Part shown: positions 1 through 6,082 of the stretch, in pieces
How the letters are laid out: each line of letters starts with the position of its first letter
How positions within the stretch are numbered: the stretch's first letter is position 1
Origin: a bacterium UBP9_UBA1432
GTDB taxonomy: Bacteria > Vulcanimicrobiota > Xenobia > Xenobiales > Xenobiaceae
Direction of reading: 5' to 3'
Assembly: GCA_002329445.1 (NCBI GenBank)
Contig: DCTU01000227.1
Span: 1 to 7,606, forward strand
Length of the DNA stretch: 7,606 bases
Program-made: the position numbers and the translations under genes
Notes under the pieces: generated by a model
Told to the model about the DNA's origin: nothing
The model's input: only the letters and a program-made list of their open reading frames with translations
The model's database searches: none

Positions 1-1860
1 CTGGCCGAGGCCGGGAGCCTGGACCACCCGCGCCTGATCCTGGGCCTGCCCTGTCAGCCGGCCTCCTTCACGCGTGAGGCCCTGGAAGCCAGGGCCTTGG
101 ACCGCCTTCGTGCCCTCGAACCGCCCTTCAGCGACCCGACGTCCACCGAGTACCGTCAGGTGACCGCGAGGCTGGAGGCTGCCCGCAGCACCCTGCGCGA
201 GTCCTTCCAGAAATCCTTGCAGCCCGGGGCGATGGTCTTCCGCCACCAGGGCCAGGTCTTCTCAGACCTCGACGTCAAGGCGCTCCAGGACCTGGTGGAT
301 CGTGTGATCGGCGAAACCGTGGGCGCTCCTCCCGCGCTCTCCGAGCCGGCGCTGGCTTTCCTTCGTGACCGTGGTCACACGCGTCGGCAGCGCCAGGTGG
401 CCTTGAACCACCTTCTGGCATGTCGCGGCGAACTGACCCTGAGGACGGACGCCGGGGTCACCGGACGGATCCTGAAGGCCGGCCTGGTCGAGACGGGAAT
501 CCTGGCCTTGCAGAGCGAGGCCGGGAACTGGACCAGCTTCAACCTGGTCGAACAGATTCCCGAGCAGGGTCCGGCAAGGGCCTTCAACCAGCTTCGCCAG
601 AAGCTGATCGGCGGGGCGGGCGAGGCGCGAACGGTGCCAGGCCTGGACCTGGTCGCGCCCCTCCTCGAGCCGCCCCACAGCCTGACTCCCGCCACCGTCG
701 AGCTGCTGCTGGCCGCGCTCTTCTGGAAGTGGCCCCGGGAGCTGGGCTTGCGTCGGAACTGGCAGCGAGCCCAGGTGGAGGGGCGCCCTGAGCTTCTTGA
801 AGAGGTCGTGCCCTCCGCCGAGGCGCTCTTCGAGATGGTCAGCGCTCCCGAGGATTGGGTGGTCCTTTTCGTGGACGCCGAGCCGTCCCAGAAGTCCTTC
901 CTGGAGGGGATCCTGGAGAACCTCCCCCGGAAGCCCGGGGCCACCTCGTCTCTGTGGACGGCGGCGGGCGAGGCCCTGCTGGCCTGGTTTGAGGCCCTTC
1001 CGACTGCGGCTCGCTGGCATGCCCAGGTCGACCCGTCCTTCAAGCCGGTCTGCGATCTGCTGGCGGACTCCGCCTCGGCCGAGGACCTGCGGGAGCTGCT
1101 CGAGGTCCGCCTGCCGCGGGCTCTGGGCGCTCCGCCGGTGTTCTCCTGGCAGGCCGAGAGCGAGGACATGCTGGAAGAGCTCATCGGACTGTGCCGCACC
1201 CTGGAGGGTCTGGTGGAGGCGCGTCTGGCGCGTCTGGGCGTGGGCCTGGCAGAGGTCTTCGCGGCCCATGCCGGCGGAGACGCGGCCTTGGAGTGGCCCG
1301 CTCGGGCCCGCCGCTGGCTGGAGGGAGTGGCCGAAGAACCCGGCCGCACCTTCTGGCGGGAGGAGCTGCGCGTCCTCGGTGAGCAGGTTCGGGAGGTCGA
1401 CGACCCGATCCAGGCTGCGACCGGGTTGTTGCAGGCCCTGGGTCATCCCCCCTGCGAGCAGTGGCGCCATGACCGGAGCCTGGAGATCCTGGAGGTCTTC
1501 CGGGCCCTGCGCGAGGAGGTCGAGTGGGGAGCCTATCGGACCCTGAAGTTCGAGCAGCCGGACCCCGAAGCCTCGGTCCGCAGCCTGGTCCAGCCGGTCC
1601 TGAAGAGGGCCGGGCTGCCGGAGGAGGAGCTGGAGGATCTCCTGGTGGCCGAGCTGGAGCAGGCCGACTGGCCCGAGCTGGTGGCGGCCCTGGCTCCGGC
1701 GCCGGTCGCCGCTCCGCCGGCCGAAACCGCCAAGGCGGAGTCGGTTGAGGGAGTGCCCCCGGCCAGCGCTGCTGCCTCGGCACCCTCGCGGCACCGCAAG
1801 TCTTCCAAGAAGTCGGACTCCTTGGAGGACATGGACGAGCCCACGTTGCAGTGGCTCTAG
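1..1860 (+). CDS. Large unrecognised protein with degenerate J-domain-like N-terminus (5' partial)
   Basis: Frame 1 is open from the first base to the TAG at 1858-1860, giving 619 visible residues. There is no ATG or GTG in the first 96 bases and no SD before the TTG at 97, so the true start probably lies upstream of the window. Visible residues about 12-67 follow a J-domain-like pattern: an LGL entry, a charged helix, a loop, then a second helix ending in ARSTLRE. The loop reads LEPPFSDP where the HPD motif would be, so DnaK stimulation is unlikely if the resemblance is real. Residues about 110-560 are mainly Leu/Glu/Arg/Trp-rich helical sequence with no motif I recognise and no membrane segment. 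The tail (about 565-619) is an Ala/Pro linker followed by a basic Ser/Lys patch and an acidic end, DEPTLQWL. It is probably cytoplasmic. It converges with the next gene across 25 bp. I am confident it is coding; the function is unknown and the J-like reading is inference. Confidence 0.8.
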   Translation: MAEAGSLDHPRLILGLPCQPASFTREALEARALDRLRALEPPFSDPTSTEYRQVTARLEAARSTLRESFQKSLQPGAMVFRHQGQVFSDLDVKALQDLVDRVIGETVGAPPALSEPALAFLRDRGHTRRQRQVALNHLLACRGELTLRTDAGVTGRILKAGLVETGILALQSEAGNWTSFNLVEQIPEQGPARAFNQLRQKLIGGAGEARTVPGLDLVAPLLEPPHSLTPATVELLLAALFWKWPRELGLRRNWQRAQVEGRPELLEEVVPSAEALFEMVSAPEDWVVLFVDAEPSQKSFLEGILENLPRKPGATSSLWTAAGEALLAWFEALPTAARWHAQVDPSFKPVCDLLADSASAEDLRELLEVRLPRALGAPPVFSWQAESEDMLEELIGLCRTLEGLVEARLARLGVGLAEVFAAHAGGDAALEWPARARRWLEGVAEEPGRTFWREELRVLGEQVREVDDPIQAATGLLQALGHPPCEQWRHDRSLEILEVFRALREEVEWGAYRTLKFEQPDPEASVRSLVQPVLKRAGLPEEELEDLLVAELEQADWPELVAALAPAPVAAPPAETAKAESVEGVPPASAAASAPSRHRKSSKKSDSLEDMDEPTLQWL

Positions 1861-1866
1861 GTTCCT

Positions 1867-1894
1867 AGGCGCCTGAGAGAGGACCTCAGTCCTC
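1867..1894. terminator. Convergent-gene hairpins, possible bidirectional terminator
   Basis: The short gap between two convergent genes holds an 8-bp palindrome AGGCGCCT (1867-1874) and a perfect 6-bp stem GAGGAC-CTCA-GTCCTC (1879-1894). The second hairpin overlaps the end of the minus-strand gene, whose stop codon (1886-1888) lies in the loop. There is no T-run on either side, so this is not a classical intrinsic terminator. Its placement between converging genes is the main support. Confidence 0.35.
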
Positions 1895-3481
1895 GCGCAG
1901 CAGCGGCCAGGTCGGGTCTCCGGCCTGGCCGGATGCTTCCTGGACCGCCTGAGGATAGGCCTGGCGGGCCGCCGTGAACGGATCCTTCTCACCCTGCATC
2001 GCGTGCAGGAAGGCCTGGGTCAGGCCCGGGCCGGCCGAGGGGAGGGCCCCGGCCAGCAGCATCCGGTCGGGGCCAGCCATCCCGTCCAGGAGGGCGCTTC
2101 TGGCAGCCCAGTGCTCTGCGGCCGAGCCGGCGGGGGCGGTCCGGGTGTCCAGGACCACCAGCAGTCGGGTTCCCGAAAGCCGGCGGGACCATGCTCTGAG
2201 CTCGTCGGCGGTCAGCAGACCCTCGTCCGCCGTGGACAGCGAGTCCCCTTCCGGACGGGAGGAACCCGCGTAGTACAGCACCGCACGGTCGCCCGGGTGG
2301 GCCCGTCGGGCCAGGTCGTCCAGGGCCTGGAGGATGCTCTCTCGGGTGGCGTCCGGGCCCAGGTGCGAGCGCACCGAGAAGCCCTTCGTGGTCAGGGCCT
2401 CGGCCACGGTGCGGGCGTCGTCGGAGTTCTCCGACACCCCCACCACGACGGCCAGCCCTTGGCCCGGCCCACGCCGGGGAGGTCCCTCCAGCAACACCGG
2501 ACGCTCGGCTCTCAGTCCCGCCTGGTCGGTGACGGCCAGCCAGGCCTGATTCGGGCCGGGTCGCAGGTCCAGGACCAGGTCCAGCTTGAGCTCCTGGCCC
2601 TTCAGCGCGGGGGGGCTGCGCCAGAGCTCGGCCTGGTTGAGCTGGACCTGGACTTCGGCCAGGCCTTGGGGGGCACGGACCAGGCCGCGCAGCGGAACGC
2701 GGGCCTGTCCGTCCTGGGGAGTCGCCAGTTCGATGCTGGGAACGCTCTGGGGAGGAGTCAGGGCCAGCCGGACCTCCCGGACTTCCTCCATCCTTCCGGC
2801 GCAGCGGCCACCCAGGGCCTCGCTGTGCAGCAGGCGCACCTTCAAGCGGGCCCACCCGGCGCCGTCCGGTTCGCCGGCCTCGACGGCCAGGGGTCGGGTC
2901 AGTCGGACCATCTCCAGCAGGCCGCGCGGCCCGGGAAGCGAGCGGACCTCCAGGAAGCCCAGGGGGGCGGACCGGGCGATCAGGCGGTCTCCCCGATGGA
3001 CGCGCAGGCGCGTGTCGGGCCCGGCGGTGACCTCCTCGCTTTCGCCGTCGCCGTCCAGGTCGACCTGGAAGGCCGGGCCCAGGGTGGTGGGTGACTGGCC
3101 CAGCGAGTGGAGGGGCGGGCTCTCCAGGTGCACCTCCACCAGACCTTTGGGCGCGGAGGGGGCGTCCATGTGCGATTCCAGCAGCCAACCCAGAAGCTCG
3201 TAGCGGGGATGGGCGGCATCCACGCGGAGCGCCGAGTCCGGATCCTCGGGGGCGGCCAGCCGGGCCAGTCGGCCCAGGGCCGTCAGCCAGGCCGCCTCCC
3301 GAGCCGAGTCCACAGGGACACCCTCGGGGTGCGGGACCGTCGAGCTGGCGCGGAGGTTCTCGGCGGGGAGCGTTGTGGTGTCCGCCGGGGTGGGCAGCGG
3401 AGCCGGGGCCTCGGCGGCACCGGGAGTCCCGGCCAGGGCCAGCAGGAGGGGGAGGACCAGAAACAAGTCGCGAGCACGCAT
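1886..3481 (-). CDS. Secreted caspase-fold (peptidase C14-like) protein, probably catalytically dead
   Basis: This 531-residue protein begins with a Sec-type signal peptide: positive MRARD, then a hydrophobic core LFLVLPLLLALAG, with cleavage likely around residues 19-24. Residues about 60-240 are a divergent region containing DLDGDGESEEV (141-151), a DxDxDG calcium-loop or FG-GAP-like motif. Residues about 248-332 look like the Ig-like module often found in bacterial caspase-family proteins. Residues about 341-531 follow the caspase fold: strand LAVVVGVS, a helix, GDRAVLYYAGS and LLVVLDTRTAP. In active relatives these strands end in YYAGHG and in D-A/S-C. Here the His position is Ser407 and the Cys position is Arg447, so both members of the catalytic dyad appear lost. 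The reading frame is intact, which argues against simple decay. The ATG has a modest upstream AAGGGG. The gene is divergent from the metallopeptidase operon. An envelope scaffold or ligand-binding role is inference. Confidence 0.85.
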   Translation of the reverse strand: MRARDLFLVLPLLLALAGTPGAAEAPAPLPTPADTTTLPAENLRASSTVPHPEGVPVDSAREAAWLTALGRLARLAAPEDPDSALRVDAAHPRYELLGWLLESHMDAPSAPKGLVEVHLESPPLHSLGQSPTTLGPAFQVDLDGDGESEEVTAGPDTRLRVHRGDRLIARSAPLGFLEVRSLPGPRGLLEMVRLTRPLAVEAGEPDGAGWARLKVRLLHSEALGGRCAGRMEEVREVRLALTPPQSVPSIELATPQDGQARVPLRGLVRAPQGLAEVQVQLNQAELWRSPPALKGQELKLDLVLDLRPGPNQAWLAVTDQAGLRAERPVLLEGPPRRGPGQGLAVVVGVSENSDDARTVAEALTTKGFSVRSHLGPDATRESILQALDDLARRAHPGDRAVLYYAGSSRPEGDSLSTADEGLLTADELRAWSRRLSGTRLLVVLDTRTAPAGSAAEHWAARSALLDGMAGPDRMLLAGALPSAGPGLTQAFLHAMQGEKDPFTAARQAYPQAVQEASGQAGDPTWPLLRED

Positions 3482-3499
3482 CGTGGCCGCCCCTTCGGG

Positions 3500-3519
3500 C
3501 CTGGGACCCAGGATCCTGG
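3500..3519. promoter_or_regulatory. Overlapping palindromes, candidate operator in divergent control region
   Basis: Two inverted repeats overlap in the 79-bp gap between divergent genes: CCTGGG-A-CCCAGG (3500-3512) and the perfect 12-bp palindrome CCAGGATCCTGG (3508-3519). The shared CCAGG makes them mutually exclusive as DNA hairpins but well suited to a dimeric regulator. They lie in the untranslated leader or promoter of the minus-strand caspase-fold gene and upstream of the plus-strand promoter. The regulator is unknown. Confidence 0.4.
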
Positions 3520-3522
3520 ACC

Positions 3523-3536
3523 TCAGGCTTCAGGCT
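3523..3536. repeat. Perfect tandem heptamer TCAGGCT x2
   Basis: TCAGGCT occurs twice head to tail (3523-3529 and 3530-3536), with no spacer. The pair covers the place where a -35 hexamer would fall for the -10 at 3549-3554, and no good TTGACA is present there. It may be an activator or repressor site that replaces a -35. A chance or slippage duplication cannot be excluded. Confidence 0.4.
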
Positions 3537-3545
3537 CCGGGAGTA

Positions 3546-3554
3546 TGGTATGAT
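3546..3554 (+). promoter_or_regulatory. Extended -10 promoter for a leaderless transcript
   Basis: TGGTATGAT combines the extended -10 dinucleotide TG, one spacer base, and TATGAT, a five-of-six match to TATAAT. Only six bases separate it from the ATG at 3561, so transcription would begin at or next to the start codon. The bases between -10 and ATG contain no SD-like purine run, which fits leaderless translation. It is one of very few AT-rich patches in this GC-rich window. Confidence 0.6.
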
Positions 3555-3560
3555 CCGCCC

Positions 3561-4199
3561 ATGCAGGTGGTCGCCAAGGTGTTGACGGTGCTGGGACAGA
3601 CGCTGGAACGGGTCCTGACCGGGCGCAGCGAGTTCCGTTTCACCACCTCCGAGTTCCATCAGACCCCCGCGGTGAATGACCCCATCCAGGCCCGGATGGT
3701 CCTGAAGGAAGTGCAGTCCGAGCTGGAGCAGGGCTTCGGCCTGAGCTTGCAAGAGCCGGTCCTGCTGAACCTGGAACGCCCTCCCGTGCGCGGATGGAAG
3801 GCCGCCGTGGCGACCCCGGAAGCCCACATCGGTCGCTACGTTCCCCGTTGGCTGGGGGAGCGGCGCGTCCATCGGATCATGATCGTCCCCGGTCTGGACC
3901 GCCCGCGATTTCGCGCGGTGCTGGCGCACGAACTGGTCCACGCCTGGCAGGCCGAGCAGGGGGTCCTGGGGCGCAGTCGCGGTCTGCGCGAGGGGATGGC
4001 CCGCTGGGTCGAGTACCACGTGCTGCTGCGTGCGGGTCGCCACGCCGAGGCCCGCCGCCTGCTCGGGCTGCGCCGCTTCCTGCTGGGACGCTCGTGGCGC
4101 AGCATCCTCGATCACGAGCGCCGTCACGGTCGGCAGGCCACCGTGGACTGGTTGCGAACCCTGGACGGGGGAACTCCAGGGGACTCGAGAGGAGGCTGA
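3561..4199 (+). CDS. HExxH zinc metallopeptidase, DA1-like
   Basis: This is a 212-residue cytoplasmic protein without signal peptide or membrane helix. The core is HELVH at residues 123-127 (two His zinc ligands and the catalytic Glu), preceded by LDRPRFRAVLA and followed by EGMARWVEY, where Glu144 is the likely third ligand. The order (a strand ending in IMIVPGL, the HExxH helix with HAW, then an EG helix) resembles the peptidase region of DA1-type proteins, so I suggest a DA1-like gluzincin; the exact family is inference. The frame is open further upstream, but the ATG at 3561 is chosen because protein-like sequence begins there and a -10 sits six bases before it. The stop TGA (4197-4199) overlaps the SD region of the next gene, so the two are an operon. 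The substrate is unknown. The C-terminus is Arg-rich, then Gly-rich. Confidence 0.85.
   Translation: MQVVAKVLTVLGQTLERVLTGRSEFRFTTSEFHQTPAVNDPIQARMVLKEVQSELEQGFGLSLQEPVLLNLERPPVRGWKAAVATPEAHIGRYVPRWLGERRVHRIMIVPGLDRPRFRAVLAHELVHAWQAEQGVLGRSRGLREGMARWVEYHVLLRAGRHAEARRLLGLRRFLLGRSWRSILDHERRHGRQATVDWLRTLDGGTPGDSRGG
4190..4195 (+). promoter_or_regulatory. SD site AGGAGG that fixes a TTG start
   Basis: AGGAGG lies seven bases before the TTG at 4203 and inside the last codons of the metallopeptidase gene. The ideal spacing is the main reason to accept TTG as the start rather than the in-frame GTG at 4218. The overlap with the upstream stop predicts translational coupling. Confidence 0.75.
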
Positions 4200-4202
4200 C
4201 CT

Positions 4203-5465
4203 TTGAACGGTGGCCTGGTGGTTGGGGAGGAGCGGCTCTTCTTCGGCCTGGACCTGGTGCGAGGGACGGTCTTCCAGACCGATCCTTCCGGGCGGGTCTC
4301 CCGGATGATCGAGTTCGGCTCATCCTCCGAGGCTTCCGGAGTCGGAGGACTGGCCCTGGATGCCCGGGGCTTCCTCTACGTGGCCGATCCGGTGGGTCAG
4401 AAGCTGCGCGTCTTCGATCCCGAGGGGGTCAAGTCCCGGGTCATCGGGGAGGAGCGCCGGTTGCATCTGGCCGGAGGGCTGCAACTGGTGGAGCGCGACG
4501 GTGTCCTGGAGGACCCCAACGACGTCGCCGTCGACGCCGAGGGCAACGTCTACGTGGCCTGCGGCGAGCAGTTCATCGTGCACGGGCTGCAGAAGTTTTC
4601 GGCCCAGGGTCTCCATGTGCTGAGCTTTTCGTCCCTGGGTGAGCCCGGGGGAACCTTCGGAGGACCCCGTGGCCTGGCCCTGGACCCCGATGGGACGCTG
4701 TGGCTGTGCGACACCCAGTTCCACCGACTTCAGCGCTTCGGTCAGGGGGGACAGTTCCTGGATGTGATGGGGCCGCCCCGCGATGAGCCCCTGGTTTCGC
4801 CCCACGCCGTCGCCGTGCTGCCTGACGGAGACCTCCTGGTGGCCCAGAGCCTGGGTCTGGTCGTGCTGGGGCGGGAGGACGCGCGCCGCCGGCCCTTCAC
4901 GAATCGACCCCTGGCCCGGGTTTGCGATGTGTGCTGCTGGGCGGGAACCGTCTGGATCCTGGAGAGGGAGATCGGCGGGTTCGGGGTCCGGGTCAGCCGC
5001 TTCGACGTGGAGGGGAACTTCCTGGGCGTGGCGGTTTCGGGAATGCGGGACCTGGTCGGCAAGGCCTCGGCGTGGCTGAAGGCGGAGATGGGGCGCAGCC
5101 TGCCACATTCCCGGGCCTGGCACCGCCTGGGAGTCCTGCACCACTACGTCCTGCCCGAGAGTTCGTCAAACCTCAAGCACGCCGAACGCTGCTATCGCAA
5201 GTCCCTGCAGGCCGAGCCTGCGGGGTTCGAGGTCTGCCTGGATCTGGCGGAGGTCCTCACCCGAAGGGGTCGCCCCCAGGAAGCCATGCGCCTGTACCGG
5301 GAATCCCTCGAGAGGCGCCCCGAGGACGAGTCGGTCCGTCTGAGGCTGGCCCTCCTGCTCTGCCGCACGGGAGGCAAGCCGCAGGCCCGCCAGCTTCTGC
5401 TGGCCGGGCTGGATCTGAATCCAGAGAGCGATCTGTTGCGAGGCGAGCTGGACCGCCTGGCCTGA
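4203..5465 (+). CDS. NHL-type beta-propeller protein with C-terminal TPR repeats
   Basis: This is a 420-residue protein starting at TTG, supported by AGGAGG at seven bases. No signal peptide is visible, so it is probably cytoplasmic, which is notable because many NHL proteins are exported. NHL-like blades of the form GLALDxxGxLYVAD...LxxFxxxG lie at about residues 46-73, 103-137, 153-185, 198-225 and 235-275. A helical part from about 285 holds about three TPR-like units (303-338, 341-372, 375-407), with patterns such as AERCYRKSLQAEPA and AMRLYRESLERRPED. A Cys cluster, CDVCC (241-245), sits in the last blade, with further Cys at 120 and 169. Both domain types bind proteins or ligands rather than catalyse, so a scaffold or sensor role with the peptidase three bases upstream is a reasonable inference. 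The gene ends convergently 48 bp from the stress-protein gene. Confidence 0.9.
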   Translation: MNGGLVVGEERLFFGLDLVRGTVFQTDPSGRVSRMIEFGSSSEASGVGGLALDARGFLYVADPVGQKLRVFDPEGVKSRVIGEERRLHLAGGLQLVERDGVLEDPNDVAVDAEGNVYVACGEQFIVHGLQKFSAQGLHVLSFSSLGEPGGTFGGPRGLALDPDGTLWLCDTQFHRLQRFGQGGQFLDVMGPPRDEPLVSPHAVAVLPDGDLLVAQSLGLVVLGREDARRRPFTNRPLARVCDVCCWAGTVWILEREIGGFGVRVSRFDVEGNFLGVAVSGMRDLVGKASAWLKAEMGRSLPHSRAWHRLGVLHHYVLPESSSNLKHAERCYRKSLQAEPAGFEVCLDLAEVLTRRGRPQEAMRLYRESLERRPEDESVRLRLALLLCRTGGKPQARQLLLAGLDLNPESDLLRGELDRLA

Positions 5466-5494
5466 GCCGGGCTCAGGTCAGGCGCCAGACCTTT
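5461..5494. terminator. Hairpins between convergent genes, candidate terminator
   Basis: A perfect 7-bp stem, CCTGAGC-CGG-GCTCAGG (5461-5477), overlaps the stop codon of the NHL/TPR gene. A second imperfect stem (AGGTC at 5475-5479 with GACCT at 5488-5492, enclosing GGCGCC) follows, ending in a very short T stretch. The two stems overlap and are alternatives. Position between converging genes supports termination, but the missing U-tract leaves it weak. Confidence 0.45.
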
Positions 5495-5513
5495 CTGGAC
5501 CGATCCCCAGCGC

Positions 5514-5960
5514 CTATTCCTTGGGGCGCACCGCCAGCACCGGGCAGGGAGCATGACGCATGACCTTCTCGGCCACGCTGCCGAAGAGCCAACGCTGGAA
5601 GCCGCTGCGCCCGTGGGTGGACATCACGATCAGGTCGATGCCCTGCGACTGGGCGAAATCCAGGATCTCCTTGGCGGCCTCTCCGCTGGCATTGGCCGTC
5701 CGGATGGGGACGCCGGAATCCTGGTGGCGGGCCTTCATCTCGTCGAGGTACTCGCGGGTGGTGTCCAGGATGCTCTGCTCGATCTCGGTGTAGGTGGCCG
5801 GTGAGACCGGGACCGGGCTGACCATGAGGTGTTCCGGCAGGACGGAGGTCCGGAAGAGGACCACCTGGGCCTCGAAGCGCCGGGCCACCTCCAGGGCGGG
5901 GGCCAGGGCTCCCTCCGACAGGGGTGAGCCGTCCAGGGGAACCAGGATCTTGTGGAACAT
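5514..5960 (-). CDS. Universal stress protein (UspA family)
   Basis: This 148-residue protein is the usual length for a single Usp domain. It opens with the family signature FHKILVPLDGS (2-12). The C-terminal nucleotide-binding loop reads STHG (114-117), nine residues, then GS (127-128), followed by AEKVMRHAPCPVLAVRP. This matches the G-x2-G-x9-G-S/T ATP-binding motif except that the first Gly is Ser, a substitution I believe is common in the family. It is therefore likely of the ATP-binding, cytoplasmic, dimeric type. The ATG at 5958-5960 is chosen over an upstream in-frame ATG because it has a strong SD, GGAGGAGG, six bases away and matches the family N-terminus. It is transcribed divergently from the small nucleotidyltransferase-like gene across 122 bp. 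Confidence 0.96.
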   Translation of the reverse strand: MFHKILVPLDGSPLSEGALAPALEVARRFEAQVVLFRTSVLPEHLMVSPVPVSPATYTEIEQSILDTTREYLDEMKARHQDSGVPIRTANASGEAAKEILDFAQSQGIDLIVMSTHGRSGFQRWLFGSVAEKVMRHAPCPVLAVRPKE

Positions 5961-5966
5961 GTCGGT

Positions 5967-5974
5967 CCTCCTCC
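5967..5974 (-). promoter_or_regulatory. Strong SD site that fixes the stress-protein start
   Basis: On the minus strand this reads GGAGGAGG, six bases before the ATG at 5960. It decides between this start and the 23-residue longer in-frame alternative beginning at 6029. Confidence 0.8.
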
Positions 5975-6020
5975 GCTGAAGTCTCTTACCGGGACTACCT
6001 TCTTCATGTCCGCCCCGTGG

Positions 6021-6050
6021 GACCTGCAAACCCGACCTTGCAAGCAGGTC
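6021..6050. promoter_or_regulatory. Operator-like inverted repeat between divergent genes
   Basis: GACCTGC (6021-6027) and its exact reverse complement GCAGGTC (6044-6050) flank a 16-bp spacer. Inside lies the perfect palindrome CTTGCAAG (6037-6044). The left arm is also nearly repeated directly: GACCTGCAA at 6021 and GACCTTGCAA at 6034. This sits mid-way in the 122-bp divergent gap, about 60 bp from the stress-protein start and about 30 bp from the other start. A dimeric repressor or activator site is the most natural reading; an RNA hairpin in one leader is an alternative. Confidence 0.45.
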
Positions 6051-6082
6051 TTGTCGTCGGGGGAGGGAAGCGCCTGGGGGAG

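Noticed and set aside
262..1992. Long minus-strand open frame opposite the first gene (576 codons)
   Set aside because: Its translation is Gln/Pro/Arg/His-rich without domain-like pattern. It is a typical antisense shadow of a GC-rich gene and overlaps the end of the caspase-fold gene in another frame.
2003..3094. Plus-strand 363-codon open frame opposite the caspase-fold gene
   Set aside because: The Gly/Gln-rich translation has no motif, whereas the minus frame has a signal peptide and a recognisable fold.
3375..3560. Longer N-terminus for the metallopeptidase from an upstream start in frame
   Set aside because: It would overlap the 5' end of the divergent gene and encode Gly/Ala/Arg-rich sequence. 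The extended -10 immediately before the ATG at 3561 argues for the short form.
1989..4127. Minus-strand open frame of 712 codons spanning the caspase-fold and peptidase genes
   Set aside because: It crosses the divergent promoter region and both clear genes, and its translation is low-complexity Gly/Pro/Arg. The caspase-fold frame explains the region better.
5961..6029. 23-residue longer start for the universal stress protein
   Set aside because: The extra residues do not match the family N-terminus, and the internal ATG has a strong SD at ideal spacing.
6017..6082. GTG start giving a longer nucleotidyltransferase-like protein
   Set aside because: It would place the operator-like repeat within the coding region and has no SD. 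The fold begins at the ATG at 6083.
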